The notes beneath the pieces are model-generated. The model did not search any database. It saw only the letters and a list, made by a program, of their open reading frames with translations, and was not told the DNA's origin. The position numbers and the translations under genes were made by a program. 64,000 nucleotides of DNA, taken from positions 434,001 through 498,000 of the forward strand of contig CAYZHM010000001.1 of the NCBI GenBank assembly GCA_964478225.1. Direction: 5' to 3'. Of the stretch, positions 1-7,893 are shown one piece after another. The stretch's first letter is position 1; every line of letters starts with the position of its first letter. The stretch is from CAYZHM01 sp964478225 (GTDB lineage Bacteria; Pseudomonadota; Alphaproteobacteria; Micavibrionales; Micavibrionaceae).

Positions 1-371
1 ACCCTGATTTGGTTGTGAATATCGGCAAAGAACAATATGAGTGCGCGGGGACGTTTGCGAAGTATTATGAAGAAGAGCTTGGCGGGGCCGTTGTTTATCA
101 CGGAAAACCGCATGCGCCGGTTTATGAGCAGTGTTACGAGTTGCTTGGGCGGCCGGATAAATCGCGTATTTGTGCGGTTGGCGATAGTTTTCATACTGAT
201 ATTACAGGTGCGAATAATTTCGGGATTGATAGCGTGTTTAATATAGAAGGCATTCATCAGGAAGAGGCTTACTGCCCTGTGAATGGCGGCGTTGACAATG
301 AGCGGATTGAAACTATGCTAAAGTCACAGGTTCAAAAACCGACTTACGTTATGGCGGGGTTTCAATGGTGA
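1..371 (+). CDS. HAD-superfamily hydrolase, C-terminal part (gene starts before the window)
   Basis: The reading frame is open from base 3 to the TGA at 369-371, so only the last ~120 residues are seen. The HGKPHAPVYEQ segment followed by GDSFHTDITGANN is the typical end of class IIA HAD phosphatases: a lysine motif, then a GDS..TDI motif that helps hold magnesium. These enzymes hydrolyse small phosphate esters in the cytoplasm. The substrate cannot be told, and the catalytic DxDxT motif lies outside the window. The stop overlaps the yejA start by 7 bases, which suggests co-transcription. Confidence 0.75.
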   Translation, partial: PDLVVNIGKEQYECAGTFAKYYEEELGGAVVYHGKPHAPVYEQCYELLGRPDKSRICAVGDSFHTDITGANNFGIDSVFNIEGIHQEEAYCPVNGGVDNERIETMLKSQVQKPTYVMAGFQW

Positions 372-2164
372 GATTATTATCAGTTTTGGTTTTGCTTTGT
401 TTTTCACTGCCTGTGCGGGCAGAACCCATGCCGGCAATTGCGTTGCACGGGACGCCGAAATATCCGGCGGGGTTTACGCATCTTGATTATACCAATCCGG
501 CGGCGCCTAAGACGGGAGCTTTGAAACTCAGCTCACTGGGAAGCTTTGACTCGCTTAATCCGTTTATCGTTAAGGGTACGCCCGCAGCAGGATTGAATTA
601 CTTACGTTCCGGATTGGTTTACGAGAGCCTCATGCAAAATTCATGGGATGAGCCGTTTTCGTTGTACGGGATATTGGCACAATCGATTGAAGTTGCCGAA
701 GATAAATCCTGGGTGCGGTTTGTGTTGCGCCCAGAGGCCAAGTTTGCAGACGGCCAGCCGGTAACCGCTGAGGACGTTAAGTGGACGATGGAAACTTTAA
801 AAGCGCATGGCCAGCCGTTTTTTCAAGCATATTGGCACGATATTTCCAATATTGTTATTGAAGATCCGCGCACTGTGAAATTTGAATTTGGTGTGAAAAA
901 TAATGCTGAATTGCCGTTGATTGTTGCCGAAATGGCGGTATTGCCCAAGCATTTCTGGGAAGGCAAAGATTTTACGGCTGGGTCACTGGAGAAGCCCATG
1001 GGCAGCGGGCCTTATACTGTTGGCAAGGTTGATAACGGGCGGTCGATTGAATATGTACGGCGCGATGATTACTGGGGGAAGGATCTGCCCTTCTTTCAAG
1101 GGTTCAATAATTTCGAGCGTGTTCAGTATGATTATTACCGCGATGATAATGTGGCACTGGAAGCGTTTTTTGCCGGACAATATGACGTGCGGATGGAGAA
1201 CACCGCGAAGCTGTGGGAGCAGAATTATAATGCGCCTGCGGTGAAAGATGGCAGAATTATTAAAGCCGAGATAGATCATAAACGTCCGGCGGGTATGCAG
1301 GGATTTGCTTATAATATTCGGCGTCCCCTATTTCAAGACAAGGCGGTGAGGCAGGCTTTGGCTTATGCGTTTGATTTTGAATGGTCGAACAAGCAGTTTG
1401 CGTTTGGCAGCTATATGCGTACCGATAGCTATTTCGAGAACTCAGAGCTAGCGTCTACAGGGTTGCCTGAAGGCGAAGAATTGGCGATTTTAGAGCAATA
1501 TCGCGGAAAGATTCCAGACGAGGTGTTTACGCAGACTTATGCGCCGCCGAAAACGGATGGATCGGGGAATAATCGTGCGAATTTGCGTAAGGCCGTTGAA
1601 ATATTGGATAGCGCAGGATGGGTTTTGGGCGCGGATGGTATACGCGCGAAAGACGGAGTGAAGCTGCAATTTGAAATTCTTGATGCCAATCCGCAATTTG
1701 AGCGTTGGGTTTTGCCATTTGTCCAAAACCTCGAGCGCATCGGCGTGAAAGCCAATTTCCGTGTGGTTGATCCGGCGCAATATCAAAACCGTATGAATGA
1801 TTTTGATTATGATATGACGATCGAGGCGTATGGGCAGTCGGATTCACCTGGCAATGAGCAGCGTGATTTCTGGGGCTCTGATAAGGCAGACATGCAAGGA
1901 TCGCGTAATACGATTGGCATCAAAGATCCGGTGGTTGATGATTTGATTGATAAGCTTATCAAGGCCGATAGCCGTGAGGACCTCGTAACGAAGGTCCGCG
2001 CTCTGGACCGGATTTTGCTGTGGAATTATTACGTGATTCCAATGTGGCATTATAATAAGTGGCGGATTGCGTATTCGAGCAAGCTTGAGCATCCTGCGAC
2101 GCTGTCCGGCATTTCACCGCTGATTGCTGAAACATGGTGGGTGAAGCCGCCGGAGGCTCAATAA
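365..2164 (+). CDS. yejA: YejA-like extracellular solute-binding protein (family 5) of an oligopeptide/microcin C-type ABC importer
   Basis: The product has 599 residues. Residues 1-19 form a signal peptide (basic MVR, leucine/valine core, cleavage near VRA-EP), so it is periplasmic. The rest matches the SBP_bac_5 fold: the GLVYESL and WVRFVLRPEAKFADGQPVTAEDV segments are typical of dipeptide and YejA binding proteins. The family delivers peptides to an inner-membrane ABC permease. The matching permeases (yejB, yejE) and ATPase (yejF) lie further along this window but are not adjacent, unlike the contiguous yejABEF of enterobacteria. The start is ATG 365, overlapping the upstream gene. kdsB follows after 3 bases. 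Confidence 0.88.
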   Translation: MVRLLSVLVLLCFSLPVRAEPMPAIALHGTPKYPAGFTHLDYTNPAAPKTGALKLSSLGSFDSLNPFIVKGTPAAGLNYLRSGLVYESLMQNSWDEPFSLYGILAQSIEVAEDKSWVRFVLRPEAKFADGQPVTAEDVKWTMETLKAHGQPFFQAYWHDISNIVIEDPRTVKFEFGVKNNAELPLIVAEMAVLPKHFWEGKDFTAGSLEKPMGSGPYTVGKVDNGRSIEYVRRDDYWGKDLPFFQGFNNFERVQYDYYRDDNVALEAFFAGQYDVRMENTAKLWEQNYNAPAVKDGRIIKAEIDHKRPAGMQGFAYNIRRPLFQDKAVRQALAYAFDFEWSNKQFAFGSYMRTDSYFENSELASTGLPEGEELAILEQYRGKIPDEVFTQTYAPPKTDGSGNNRANLRKAVEILDSAGWVLGADGIRAKDGVKLQFEILDANPQFERWVLPFVQNLERIGVKANFRVVDPAQYQNRMNDFDYDMTIEAYGQSDSPGNEQRDFWGSDKADMQGSRNTIGIKDPVVDDLIDKLIKADSREDLVTKVRALDRILLWNYYVIPMWHYNKWRIAYSSKLEHPATLSGISPLIAETWWVKPPEAQ

Positions 2165-2167
2165 GTC

Positions 2168-2986
2168 ATGAAAACTCTCGACATTATGATTGGCATCCCT
2201 GCCCGCTATGGCTCGACGCGCTTTCCGGGCAAACCTTTGGCGATGATCGGAGGAAAAACGATGATCGCGCATGTTATTGATCGTGCACGTGAGGCGATCG
2301 AAGCGTTGTCGGTTATTTCCTATCTTGATCTTTCCCTTTTCGTGACGACTGATGATGAGCGCATTGCCAAGCATGTGGAACAAGATCTTGGTGAAGAGGT
2401 CGTCATAACCGCCAAGGATTGCAAGACGGGTTCAGATCGTTTGCTGGCGGCGTTGCGGCAGTTTGATAACTGGCCGGATTTTTTGGTGAATTTGCAGGGC
2501 GACGCACCGTTTACACCGTCTGCTGTGATTGAGGCGATTATCAACGCTTATATTGATGATCCTGATCTTGAAGTCATCACGCCGGTTTATAAGCTGACGT
2601 GGCAGCAACTGGATGCTTTGCGAAAGCACAAGGAAACAACACCATTTAGTGGAACAACGGCAATTTTGAATGATGAAGGCAAAGCGTTCTGGTTTTCAAA
2701 AAATGTCATCCCGGCGATCCGGGAAGAGCAAGCACTGCGTGAACAGAAGATGTCGCCGGTTTATCAGCATATTGGATTGTACGGATATCAGCCGCATGTT
2801 TTGGAAAAGTTTTGTGGGTGGGAGCAAAGCAAATATGAGCGGGTTGAAGGGTTGGAGCAGCTGCGCTTTTTAGAGAATGGCGTTAAAATTCATACTGTGC
2901 GCGTGAGCGTTGATGAGGCCATGATCCAGTCCGGGATTGATACACCGGAAGACCTCAAGCGAGCAGAACGGCTTTTAAACCGATGA
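2168..2986 (+). CDS. kdsB: 3-deoxy-manno-octulosonate cytidylyltransferase (CMP-Kdo synthetase)
   Basis: The 272-residue protein is slightly longer than the usual ~250. It activates Kdo with CTP for lipopolysaccharide inner-core synthesis in the cytoplasm. The N-terminal nucleotide-binding motif IPARYGSTRFPGKPL is intact, as are TTDDERI, the TGSDR segment and the late HIGLYGY and SVD..IDTPEDL motifs. One difference stands out: the usual NxQGDEP motif reads NLQGDAP here, and the region after the CTP site (SKNVIP) departs from the common SR..IP form. A related 3-deoxy sugar (for example 8-amino-Kdo) as substrate is therefore possible. It overlaps the next gene by 4 bases (ATGA). Confidence 0.85.
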   Translation: MKTLDIMIGIPARYGSTRFPGKPLAMIGGKTMIAHVIDRAREAIEALSVISYLDLSLFVTTDDERIAKHVEQDLGEEVVITAKDCKTGSDRLLAALRQFDNWPDFLVNLQGDAPFTPSAVIEAIINAYIDDPDLEVITPVYKLTWQQLDALRKHKETTPFSGTTAILNDEGKAFWFSKNVIPAIREEQALREQKMSPVYQHIGLYGYQPHVLEKFCGWEQSKYERVEGLEQLRFLENGVKIHTVRVSVDEAMIQSGIDTPEDLKRAERLLNR

Positions 2987-3609
2987 CGACGCTGATTATC
3001 GCACGGCATGGCAATACGTTTGGACCTGGGGATGTTGTGACGCGCGTGGGCGCCCGGACGGATTTGCCTTTGGTCGAAAGCGGGCGAGAACAAGCGGCCG
3101 CGATTGGGCGTTATCTTAAAGAACACAAGCTTATTCCCGATGTGGTTTATGCCTCGACTTTGCAGAGGACGCAGGAGACGGCGCAGATAGCGATTAAAGA
3201 GAGCGGTGTGACTAATCCTGTCTTTGTTTTGGATATTTTCAACGAAATTGATTACGGGCCGGACGAGAACAAGCCTGAAGAAGACGTTGTGGCGCGGATT
3301 GGACAGCAGGCTTTAAAGGACTGGGACGAGCAAGCGATTGTGCCGGAAGGATGGAAGGCGGATCCCTCGGCGATTATTCAAAACTGGGTGGGGTTTGCCG
3401 ATCAGATCCGCGCGCATGATGATAACGAGACGGTTTTGGTTGTCACATCGAATGGCATAGCCCGTTTTTCTCCGCATTTGACGGGGGATTTTGAAGGGTT
3501 TCGAGCGCAGTATCCCCTGAAGCTATCGACGGGGGCTTTAGGAGTTTTGAAATACGATCAAGGGCGCTGGATCGTTCAGGACTGGAATATGAAACCCCGT
3601 CTTCATTGA
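2983..3609 (+). CDS. Histidine phosphatase family (phosphoglycerate mutase-like) protein
   Basis: The 208-residue protein opens with LIIARHGNT, the RHG motif whose histidine takes the phosphate. It continues with an LVESGREQAAAIGRYL helix and the ASTLQRTQETA arginine segment, both typical of the branch 1 histidine phosphatase fold. The second catalytic histidine of canonical members falls where VVTSNGIARF is found; the usual SHG reads SNG, so the family's second-histidine position appears changed. The substrate is unknown. Translation is coupled to kdsB by the 4-base overlap, so a role in cell-surface sugar metabolism is possible but only inferred. Confidence 0.75.
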   Translation: MTTLIIARHGNTFGPGDVVTRVGARTDLPLVESGREQAAAIGRYLKEHKLIPDVVYASTLQRTQETAQIAIKESGVTNPVFVLDIFNEIDYGPDENKPEEDVVARIGQQALKDWDEQAIVPEGWKADPSAIIQNWVGFADQIRAHDDNETVLVVTSNGIARFSPHLTGDFEGFRAQYPLKLSTGALGVLKYDQGRWIVQDWNMKPRLH

Positions 3610-3634
3610 CGCCGCTTTTCTCGTTTTATATAGT
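3606..3634 (+). promoter_or_regulatory. Sigma-70 type promoter for the first TPR gene
   Basis: TTGACG at 3606-3611 and TATAGT at 3629-3634 are separated by 17 bases, each one base off consensus. A second -10-like TATAAT lies at 3637-3642. The site begins inside the stop codon region of the phosphatase gene and points at the gene starting at 3673. Confidence 0.65.
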
Positions 3635-3672
3635 TATATAATCGTTGGTTGGCATAGAAGAGATTGGACACG

Positions 3673-4293
3673 ATGTCTCGTTCAGTGGTCAAGCACATTG
3701 ATGTACTTATACGGCTGGGTCATTATGCTTCGGCATTAGAGAAGACCTTGTTATTGCGCCTTCATGATCCTGTGAGAATATTAAAGACTCTTCAGATCTA
3801 TGAATTGCTTTCTCCTGATGAGGTTAACTTTTCGAAGGTCGTCGGCGATGTTGGTTGGGCTGAGCGCAAGTTTGTTAAAGATACAAATATTCAGGCAGCC
3901 GTTGGGCGTTTTTACTTCTCACATGGTTGGTATAAGCAGGCCTTAGAGGCTTTTGAGCGTTCTCTGAAAATTGATCAGGATTCATTTTTGCTCACGACCG
4001 ATGAGGTTTACAGCACGATATGCCTGCTGAGCCGATGCTATTGTGAATGTGGGAGATTTGGGGATGCGGAGTATATACTCGCTGATGCCCTAGAGGAGCA
4101 TGGGGAACAACCGGAATTTCTTCATTGCCTGGCTTTGCTGAATTTTCAAACTGAGCGGCTTGACCTTGCGGGCGAGATAATTGGAAGATTGGAGACATTG
4201 CATCCCTTATATCCGCAGAATTCTGCTCTTCAACAGAGGTTTCAGGAGTTGTGTGATAAAAGTTATTCCTACGCGGAGTTTGAGATGCGCTAG
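3673..4293 (+). CDS. TPR-like protein of unknown function, paralogue A
   Basis: I do not recognise a named family. The protein (about 206 residues) is helical with tetratricopeptide-like units, for example AAVGRFYFSHGWYKQALEAFERSLKID and LLSRCYCECGRFGDAEYILADALEEH. There is no signal peptide or membrane span, so it is probably cytoplasmic and a protein-protein adaptor. The ATG at 3673 is preferred over the TTG at 3664 because AGAAGAGA lies about 10 bases before it. It has its own promoter. The gene at 4384 is a diverged tandem paralogue. Confidence 0.7.
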   Translation: MSRSVVKHIDVLIRLGHYASALEKTLLLRLHDPVRILKTLQIYELLSPDEVNFSKVVGDVGWAERKFVKDTNIQAAVGRFYFSHGWYKQALEAFERSLKIDQDSFLLTTDEVYSTICLLSRCYCECGRFGDAEYILADALEEHGEQPEFLHCLALLNFQTERLDLAGEIIGRLETLHPLYPQNSALQQRFQELCDKSYSYAEFEMR

Positions 4294-4311
4294 GTCTTTA
4301 AGCTGACCTAG
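4290..4311. repeat. 7-bp inverted repeat after the first TPR gene
   Basis: CTAGGTC (4290-4296) and GACCTAG (4305-4311) are perfect inverted copies around an 8-base loop. The TAG stop codon of the preceding gene lies in the left arm. No T-run follows, so it is not a classical intrinsic terminator. Confidence 0.5.
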
Positions 4312-4383
4312 ATGCTTATATCTTGACATATTGCCCCTCCTTATTTATTTGTTTTTCATATCGTTGTTAGGGAGAACAATTGG

Positions 4384-5022
4384 ATGAAAGAACAATTTCA
4401 AGAATCGGTTCAGCGACTAAGCAATACAGAGCGCTTGCAACTTATGCAGGCCCATATGGAGGCCCATCGCGTTGCCGAGGCATTGATGATTGCAGACAGT
4501 TTTTCGGACGAAGAATTGAGGCTGCGTAGCTTTCTTAGTATTTATAGCTTTCAACCCGCTCGACGCACTCCAGAAAGGGTATGGAAGATGGCTGAAACGC
4601 TGAGCGCTAACTACCCAAAAAACTCCAGATCGCTGGCTGCGCTTGGGCATTTTTACTTTCATCATCGGTTATGGTCACAAGCCAGCGAATATTTTCACAG
4701 AACTTTATATGGGCCTACGGATGATGTGCTGTGGCGTCAGGGTAAATTTCCAGACATGGTTAAGATGCTGAGCCGATGCTATCTGCGAACTGGGGACAGG
4801 AATTTATGTTTGCCGCTCATTGAGGACTATGACCGCAATTGGAAAGATGATTTGCAGCTTTTGTTTGCGCGGTTTGAATACCATAGCTTCGTTGGAAAAC
4901 TGGATGAAGCTGGGAAGGTTTTGAATAAAATTGAGGAACTTTATCCCCATTGCAAAAAAATACCTGGTCTGAAGAAAGAACTCCTAAGCAAACAAAGTGC
5001 GAATAGCGCACCTTCACCCTAA
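4384..5022 (+). CDS. TPR-like protein of unknown function, paralogue B
   Basis: The 212-residue protein is a diverged tandem copy of the preceding one. Shared landmarks are a GHFYFHHRLWSQASEYFHRTL repeat unit (GRFYFSHGWYKQALEAFERSL in copy A), MLSRCYLRTGD (LLSRCYCECGR in copy A) and a terminal ELYPHCKKIPGLKKEL helix (TLHPLYPQNSALQQRF in copy A). Its N-terminus differs. It lacks a signal peptide and is likely a cytoplasmic scaffold. The ATG at 4384 follows GGGAGAA. A perfect TTGACA lies at 4323-4328, with no clean -10 at 17 bases. Confidence 0.68.
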   Translation: MKEQFQESVQRLSNTERLQLMQAHMEAHRVAEALMIADSFSDEELRLRSFLSIYSFQPARRTPERVWKMAETLSANYPKNSRSLAALGHFYFHHRLWSQASEYFHRTLYGPTDDVLWRQGKFPDMVKMLSRCYLRTGDRNLCLPLIEDYDRNWKDDLQLLFARFEYHSFVGKLDEAGKVLNKIEELYPHCKKIPGLKKELLSKQSANSAPSP

Positions 5023-5080
5023 CTCGAATAACTCCAAATTCCTAATTGCGTCCCTGGATATGGGGTGACAATATAGGTGT

Positions 5081-6184
5081 ATGGCCTCGTACATCCTAAA
5101 ACGCCTTTTGCTTATGCTCCCTACTCTGCTGGGGATATTGCTGATTTCCTTTGTTATCATTCAATTTGTGCCCGGCGGGCCGGTGGAGCGGATGATTGCC
5201 GAGCTGCAGGGGCACAACACCAGCGCAACATCGCGGTTTGCGGGCGGCGGAGGCGAAGTTGATTTTCAAACAAGCACGAGTAATGCCGTCGGCCAATCAA
5301 GTAAATATCGCGGGGCGCAGGGGCTGGACCCTGAATTTATTAAAGAGCTGGAGAAGCTTTATGGGTTTGATAAGCCCGCGCCGGAGCGGTTCTGGATTAT
5401 GCTTAAGAACTATGCGCGGTTTGATCTTGGCGAGAGTTATTATCGCGATATCGGCGTGACGGATTTGGTTTTGGAGAAGATGCCGGTGTCGATTTCGCTG
5501 GGGTTGTGGTCGACGCTGTTGATTTATCTGATTTCGATTCCTCTTGGCATTAAGAAGGCGGTGAAAGACGGCGAAGCCTTTGATATTTGGACGAGTGCGG
5601 CGATTTTTATCGGCTACGCCATCCCTTCGTTTATGTTTGCGATTTTGCTGATTATCGTGTTTGCGGGTGGGCGCTATTTCGACTGGTTCCCGCTGCGGGG
5701 CCTGACGTCGGACGGATTTGAAGATATGAATTTTATGCAACAAATTGGCGATTATGCGTGGCATATGGTGCTGCCTGTCGCGGCGATGGTGATTTCGGGG
5801 TTTGCGTCGCTGACGTTGCTGACGAAAAATTCGTTTCTGGATGAGATCAATAAGCAATATGTGCTGACCGCGCGGGCGAAGGGGCTTGGCGAGCGGCAGG
5901 TTTTGTACGGGCATATATTTCGGAATGCGATGCTGATAGTGATTGCCGGGTTTCCAGCGGCGTTTATTTCGATTTTCTTTACCGGCTCGCTGCTGATTGA
6001 GGTGATTTTCTCGCTGGATGGTTTGGGACTGTTGGGGTACGAGAGCATTATAAACCGCGATTATCCGGTGGTGCTGGGGACGCTTTATATCTACGCACTG
6101 ATTGGGTTGATTATGACGCTGGTGCGCGACGTGGTTTATGTGCTCGTCGATCCACGGATTGATTTTGAAGCGAGGGCGGTGTGA
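5081..6184 (+). CDS. yejB: YejB-like ABC transporter permease (peptide/microcin C importer)
   Basis: The 367-residue inner-membrane protein has an N-terminal membrane helix (about residues 9-30), a periplasmic insert with a glycine-rich GGGGEVDFQ segment, and a five-helix BPD_transp_1 domain from about residue 130 to the end. The EAA loop reads TARAKGLGERQVLYGHIFRN, which contacts the ATPase. It forms the translocation pore with YejE for peptides supplied by YejA. It stands about 2.9 kb after yejA, with unrelated genes between. The region before ATG 5081 has only a weak ribosome site (TAGG). Confidence 0.9.
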   Translation: MASYILKRLLLMLPTLLGILLISFVIIQFVPGGPVERMIAELQGHNTSATSRFAGGGGEVDFQTSTSNAVGQSSKYRGAQGLDPEFIKELEKLYGFDKPAPERFWIMLKNYARFDLGESYYRDIGVTDLVLEKMPVSISLGLWSTLLIYLISIPLGIKKAVKDGEAFDIWTSAAIFIGYAIPSFMFAILLIIVFAGGRYFDWFPLRGLTSDGFEDMNFMQQIGDYAWHMVLPVAAMVISGFASLTLLTKNSFLDEINKQYVLTARAKGLGERQVLYGHIFRNAMLIVIAGFPAAFISIFFTGSLLIEVIFSLDGLGLLGYESIINRDYPVVLGTLYIYALIGLIMTLVRDVVYVLVDPRIDFEARAV

Positions 6185-6223
6185 TTTTAAACCGCAACGT
6201 TCACAGAAATCTAATCACTAAAT

Positions 6224-6733
6224 TTACTGCGGTTCAGGAATAGCCTTCATATCTGCGACTGTAGGTATCGAGGACGTTTCTATAAAATCTTTGATAGCCT
6301 TGATTGCTTTATAGTCCTCCAAATTCTCACGAGTTGCAAAAGCTTCTTGTTCACCGTTTTTTAGAAAAAAACCTCGATCTCGACGCCCGACGGTCCGATA
6401 TATCGCTACTCTGTCTTCTTTACACTGAAAATAGCCATGAAAATCTAGACCCTCTTGAAAAGAAATTTCCCCATTATGTATAAAATTATCAATTACAATC
6501 TTGGCATCATCAAGCAAAATACCATCAACAACGACTTTCGCAGATAACTCTCCATCTTCTAAAAATTCAAAAACTCCTTGGTCTTCTTGAATATAATAGA
6601 TACCTAATTTATTATCGTTTTCAAATTTATAGTGATCGCCATGCATATATTTACTTGGTTTATGAACCTCGCCACATCCGACCACAGTAAAAATACCAGA
6701 TAAGAGGATAGAACCTAAATAACCTTGTTTCAT
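6224..6733 (-). CDS. Putative lipoprotein of unknown function
   Basis: The 169-residue product begins with a lipoprotein signal peptide: a basic start, a hydrophobic stretch and a VVGC lipobox, giving acylated Cys at about position 20. The mature part is charged and unrecognised. Its DNA looks distinctly A+T-richer than its neighbours. It lies on the opposite strand inside the yej transport genes (between yejB and yejE), which points to insertion of an acquired gene. It converges with yejB (39-base gap) and diverges from yejE. Confidence 0.65.
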   Translation of the reverse strand: MKQGYLGSILLSGIFTVVGCGEVHKPSKYMHGDHYKFENDNKLGIYYIQEDQGVFEFLEDGELSAKVVVDGILLDDAKIVIDNFIHNGEISFQEGLDFHGYFQCKEDRVAIYRTVGRRDRGFFLKNGEQEAFATRENLEDYKAIKAIKDFIETSSIPTVADMKAIPEPQ

Positions 6734-6867
6734 CTTTTAATCCCTTAAAAATGCATCGTTTAAAATATGTAAAATGTTTATAAGGCAGGTTATTAAAATT
6801 TGCAAGTATTATTATCGAACTATAAAAAAGCTCTGCGATCTTCATAGACTTTGTGATAGAAAAAATC

Positions 6868-7893
6868 ATGTCCTTCTCCCCCCTCACAAGACGCCGTCTA
6901 CAGCAATTTCGCGCCAATGCACGAGGATTTTGGTCACTGTGGGTGTTTTTGGTGCTGTTTGCGGTGGCGCTGGCGGCGCCGGTCATATCGAACGACAAGC
7001 CGATTGTGGTGAGTTATGAGGGACATTTGTATTTCCCTTTCCTGAAGGCCTATCCTGAGACGGTGTTCGGTGGCGATTTCAAGACGGAGACGGAATACCG
7101 CGATGAATTCGTGCAAGACCTTATCAATGAAAGGGGCTGGATGATCTGGCCGCCCATTCCGTATTCGTATGACACGATTAATTACAATTTACCGACCCCT
7201 GCCCCGTCGGCGCCGACGACGGACAATATTCTTGGCACCGACGATCAGGGGCGCGATGTGGCGGCGCGGGTGATCTGGGGGTTTCGAATTTCTGTTTTAT
7301 TCGGGCTGATCCTGACATTTATAAGCTCGGTGATTGGCGTGTCGGCGGGCGCGGTGCAGGGCTATTACGGCGGAAAGCTTGATTTGATGATGCAGCGGGT
7401 GATTGAAGTGTGGAGTTCGATGCCATCACTTTATATCCTGATTATTTTCTCGGCGATGTTTATTCCGGGATTTTGGACATTGCTGCTTATTCTTTTGCTG
7501 TTCTCGTGGGTGTCACTTGTGGATGTTGTGCGGGCGGAATTTTTGCGGGCGCGGAATTTTGATTATGTGCGGGCGGCAAAGGCGCTTGGTGTTTCGAATC
7601 CGGTGATTATATGGCGGCATGTTTTGCCGAATGCGATGGTGGCGACGATTACATTTATGCCGTTTATTCTGACGGGGTCGATTGCGTCGCTGACCTCGCT
7701 TGATTTTCTGGGGCTTGGCCTACCGCCCGGCTCGCCGTCGCTTGGAGAGCTGCTTTCACAAGGCAAGAACAACCTGCAAGCGCCGTGGCTTGGGATTTCG
7801 GCGTTTTTATCGCTTGCAATCATGCTGACATTGCTTACGTTTATAGGGGAAGCGGTCAGGGATGCGTTCGATCCGCGCAAGACGAATTTATGA
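6868..7893 (+). CDS. yejE: YejE-like ABC transporter permease (peptide/microcin C importer)
   Basis: This is a second inner-membrane permease, 341 residues from ATG 6868. That start gives MSFSPLTRRRLQQFRANARG, which matches the usual family N-terminus; GTG 6853 is an alternative. One membrane helix (about residues 25-45) is followed by the ILGTDDQGRDVAARVIWG motif of DppC/YejE proteins and a BPD_transp_1 domain with the EAA loop YVRAAKALGVSNPVIIWRH. It pairs with YejB. The amidohydrolase start overlaps its stop by 4 bases, so the two are translationally coupled. Confidence 0.9.
   Translation: MSFSPLTRRRLQQFRANARGFWSLWVFLVLFAVALAAPVISNDKPIVVSYEGHLYFPFLKAYPETVFGGDFKTETEYRDEFVQDLINERGWMIWPPIPYSYDTINYNLPTPAPSAPTTDNILGTDDQGRDVAARVIWGFRISVLFGLILTFISSVIGVSAGAVQGYYGGKLDLMMQRVIEVWSSMPSLYILIIFSAMFIPGFWTLLLILLLFSWVSLVDVVRAEFLRARNFDYVRAAKALGVSNPVIIWRHVLPNAMVATITFMPFILTGSIASLTSLDFLGLGLPPGSPSLGELLSQGKNNLQAPWLGISAFLSLAIMLTLLTFIGEAVRDAFDPRKTNL

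Noticed and set aside
5297..5914. 205-codon frame antisense to yejB
   Set aside because: Arg/His/Gln-rich shadow of a membrane gene with clear homology on the plus strand.
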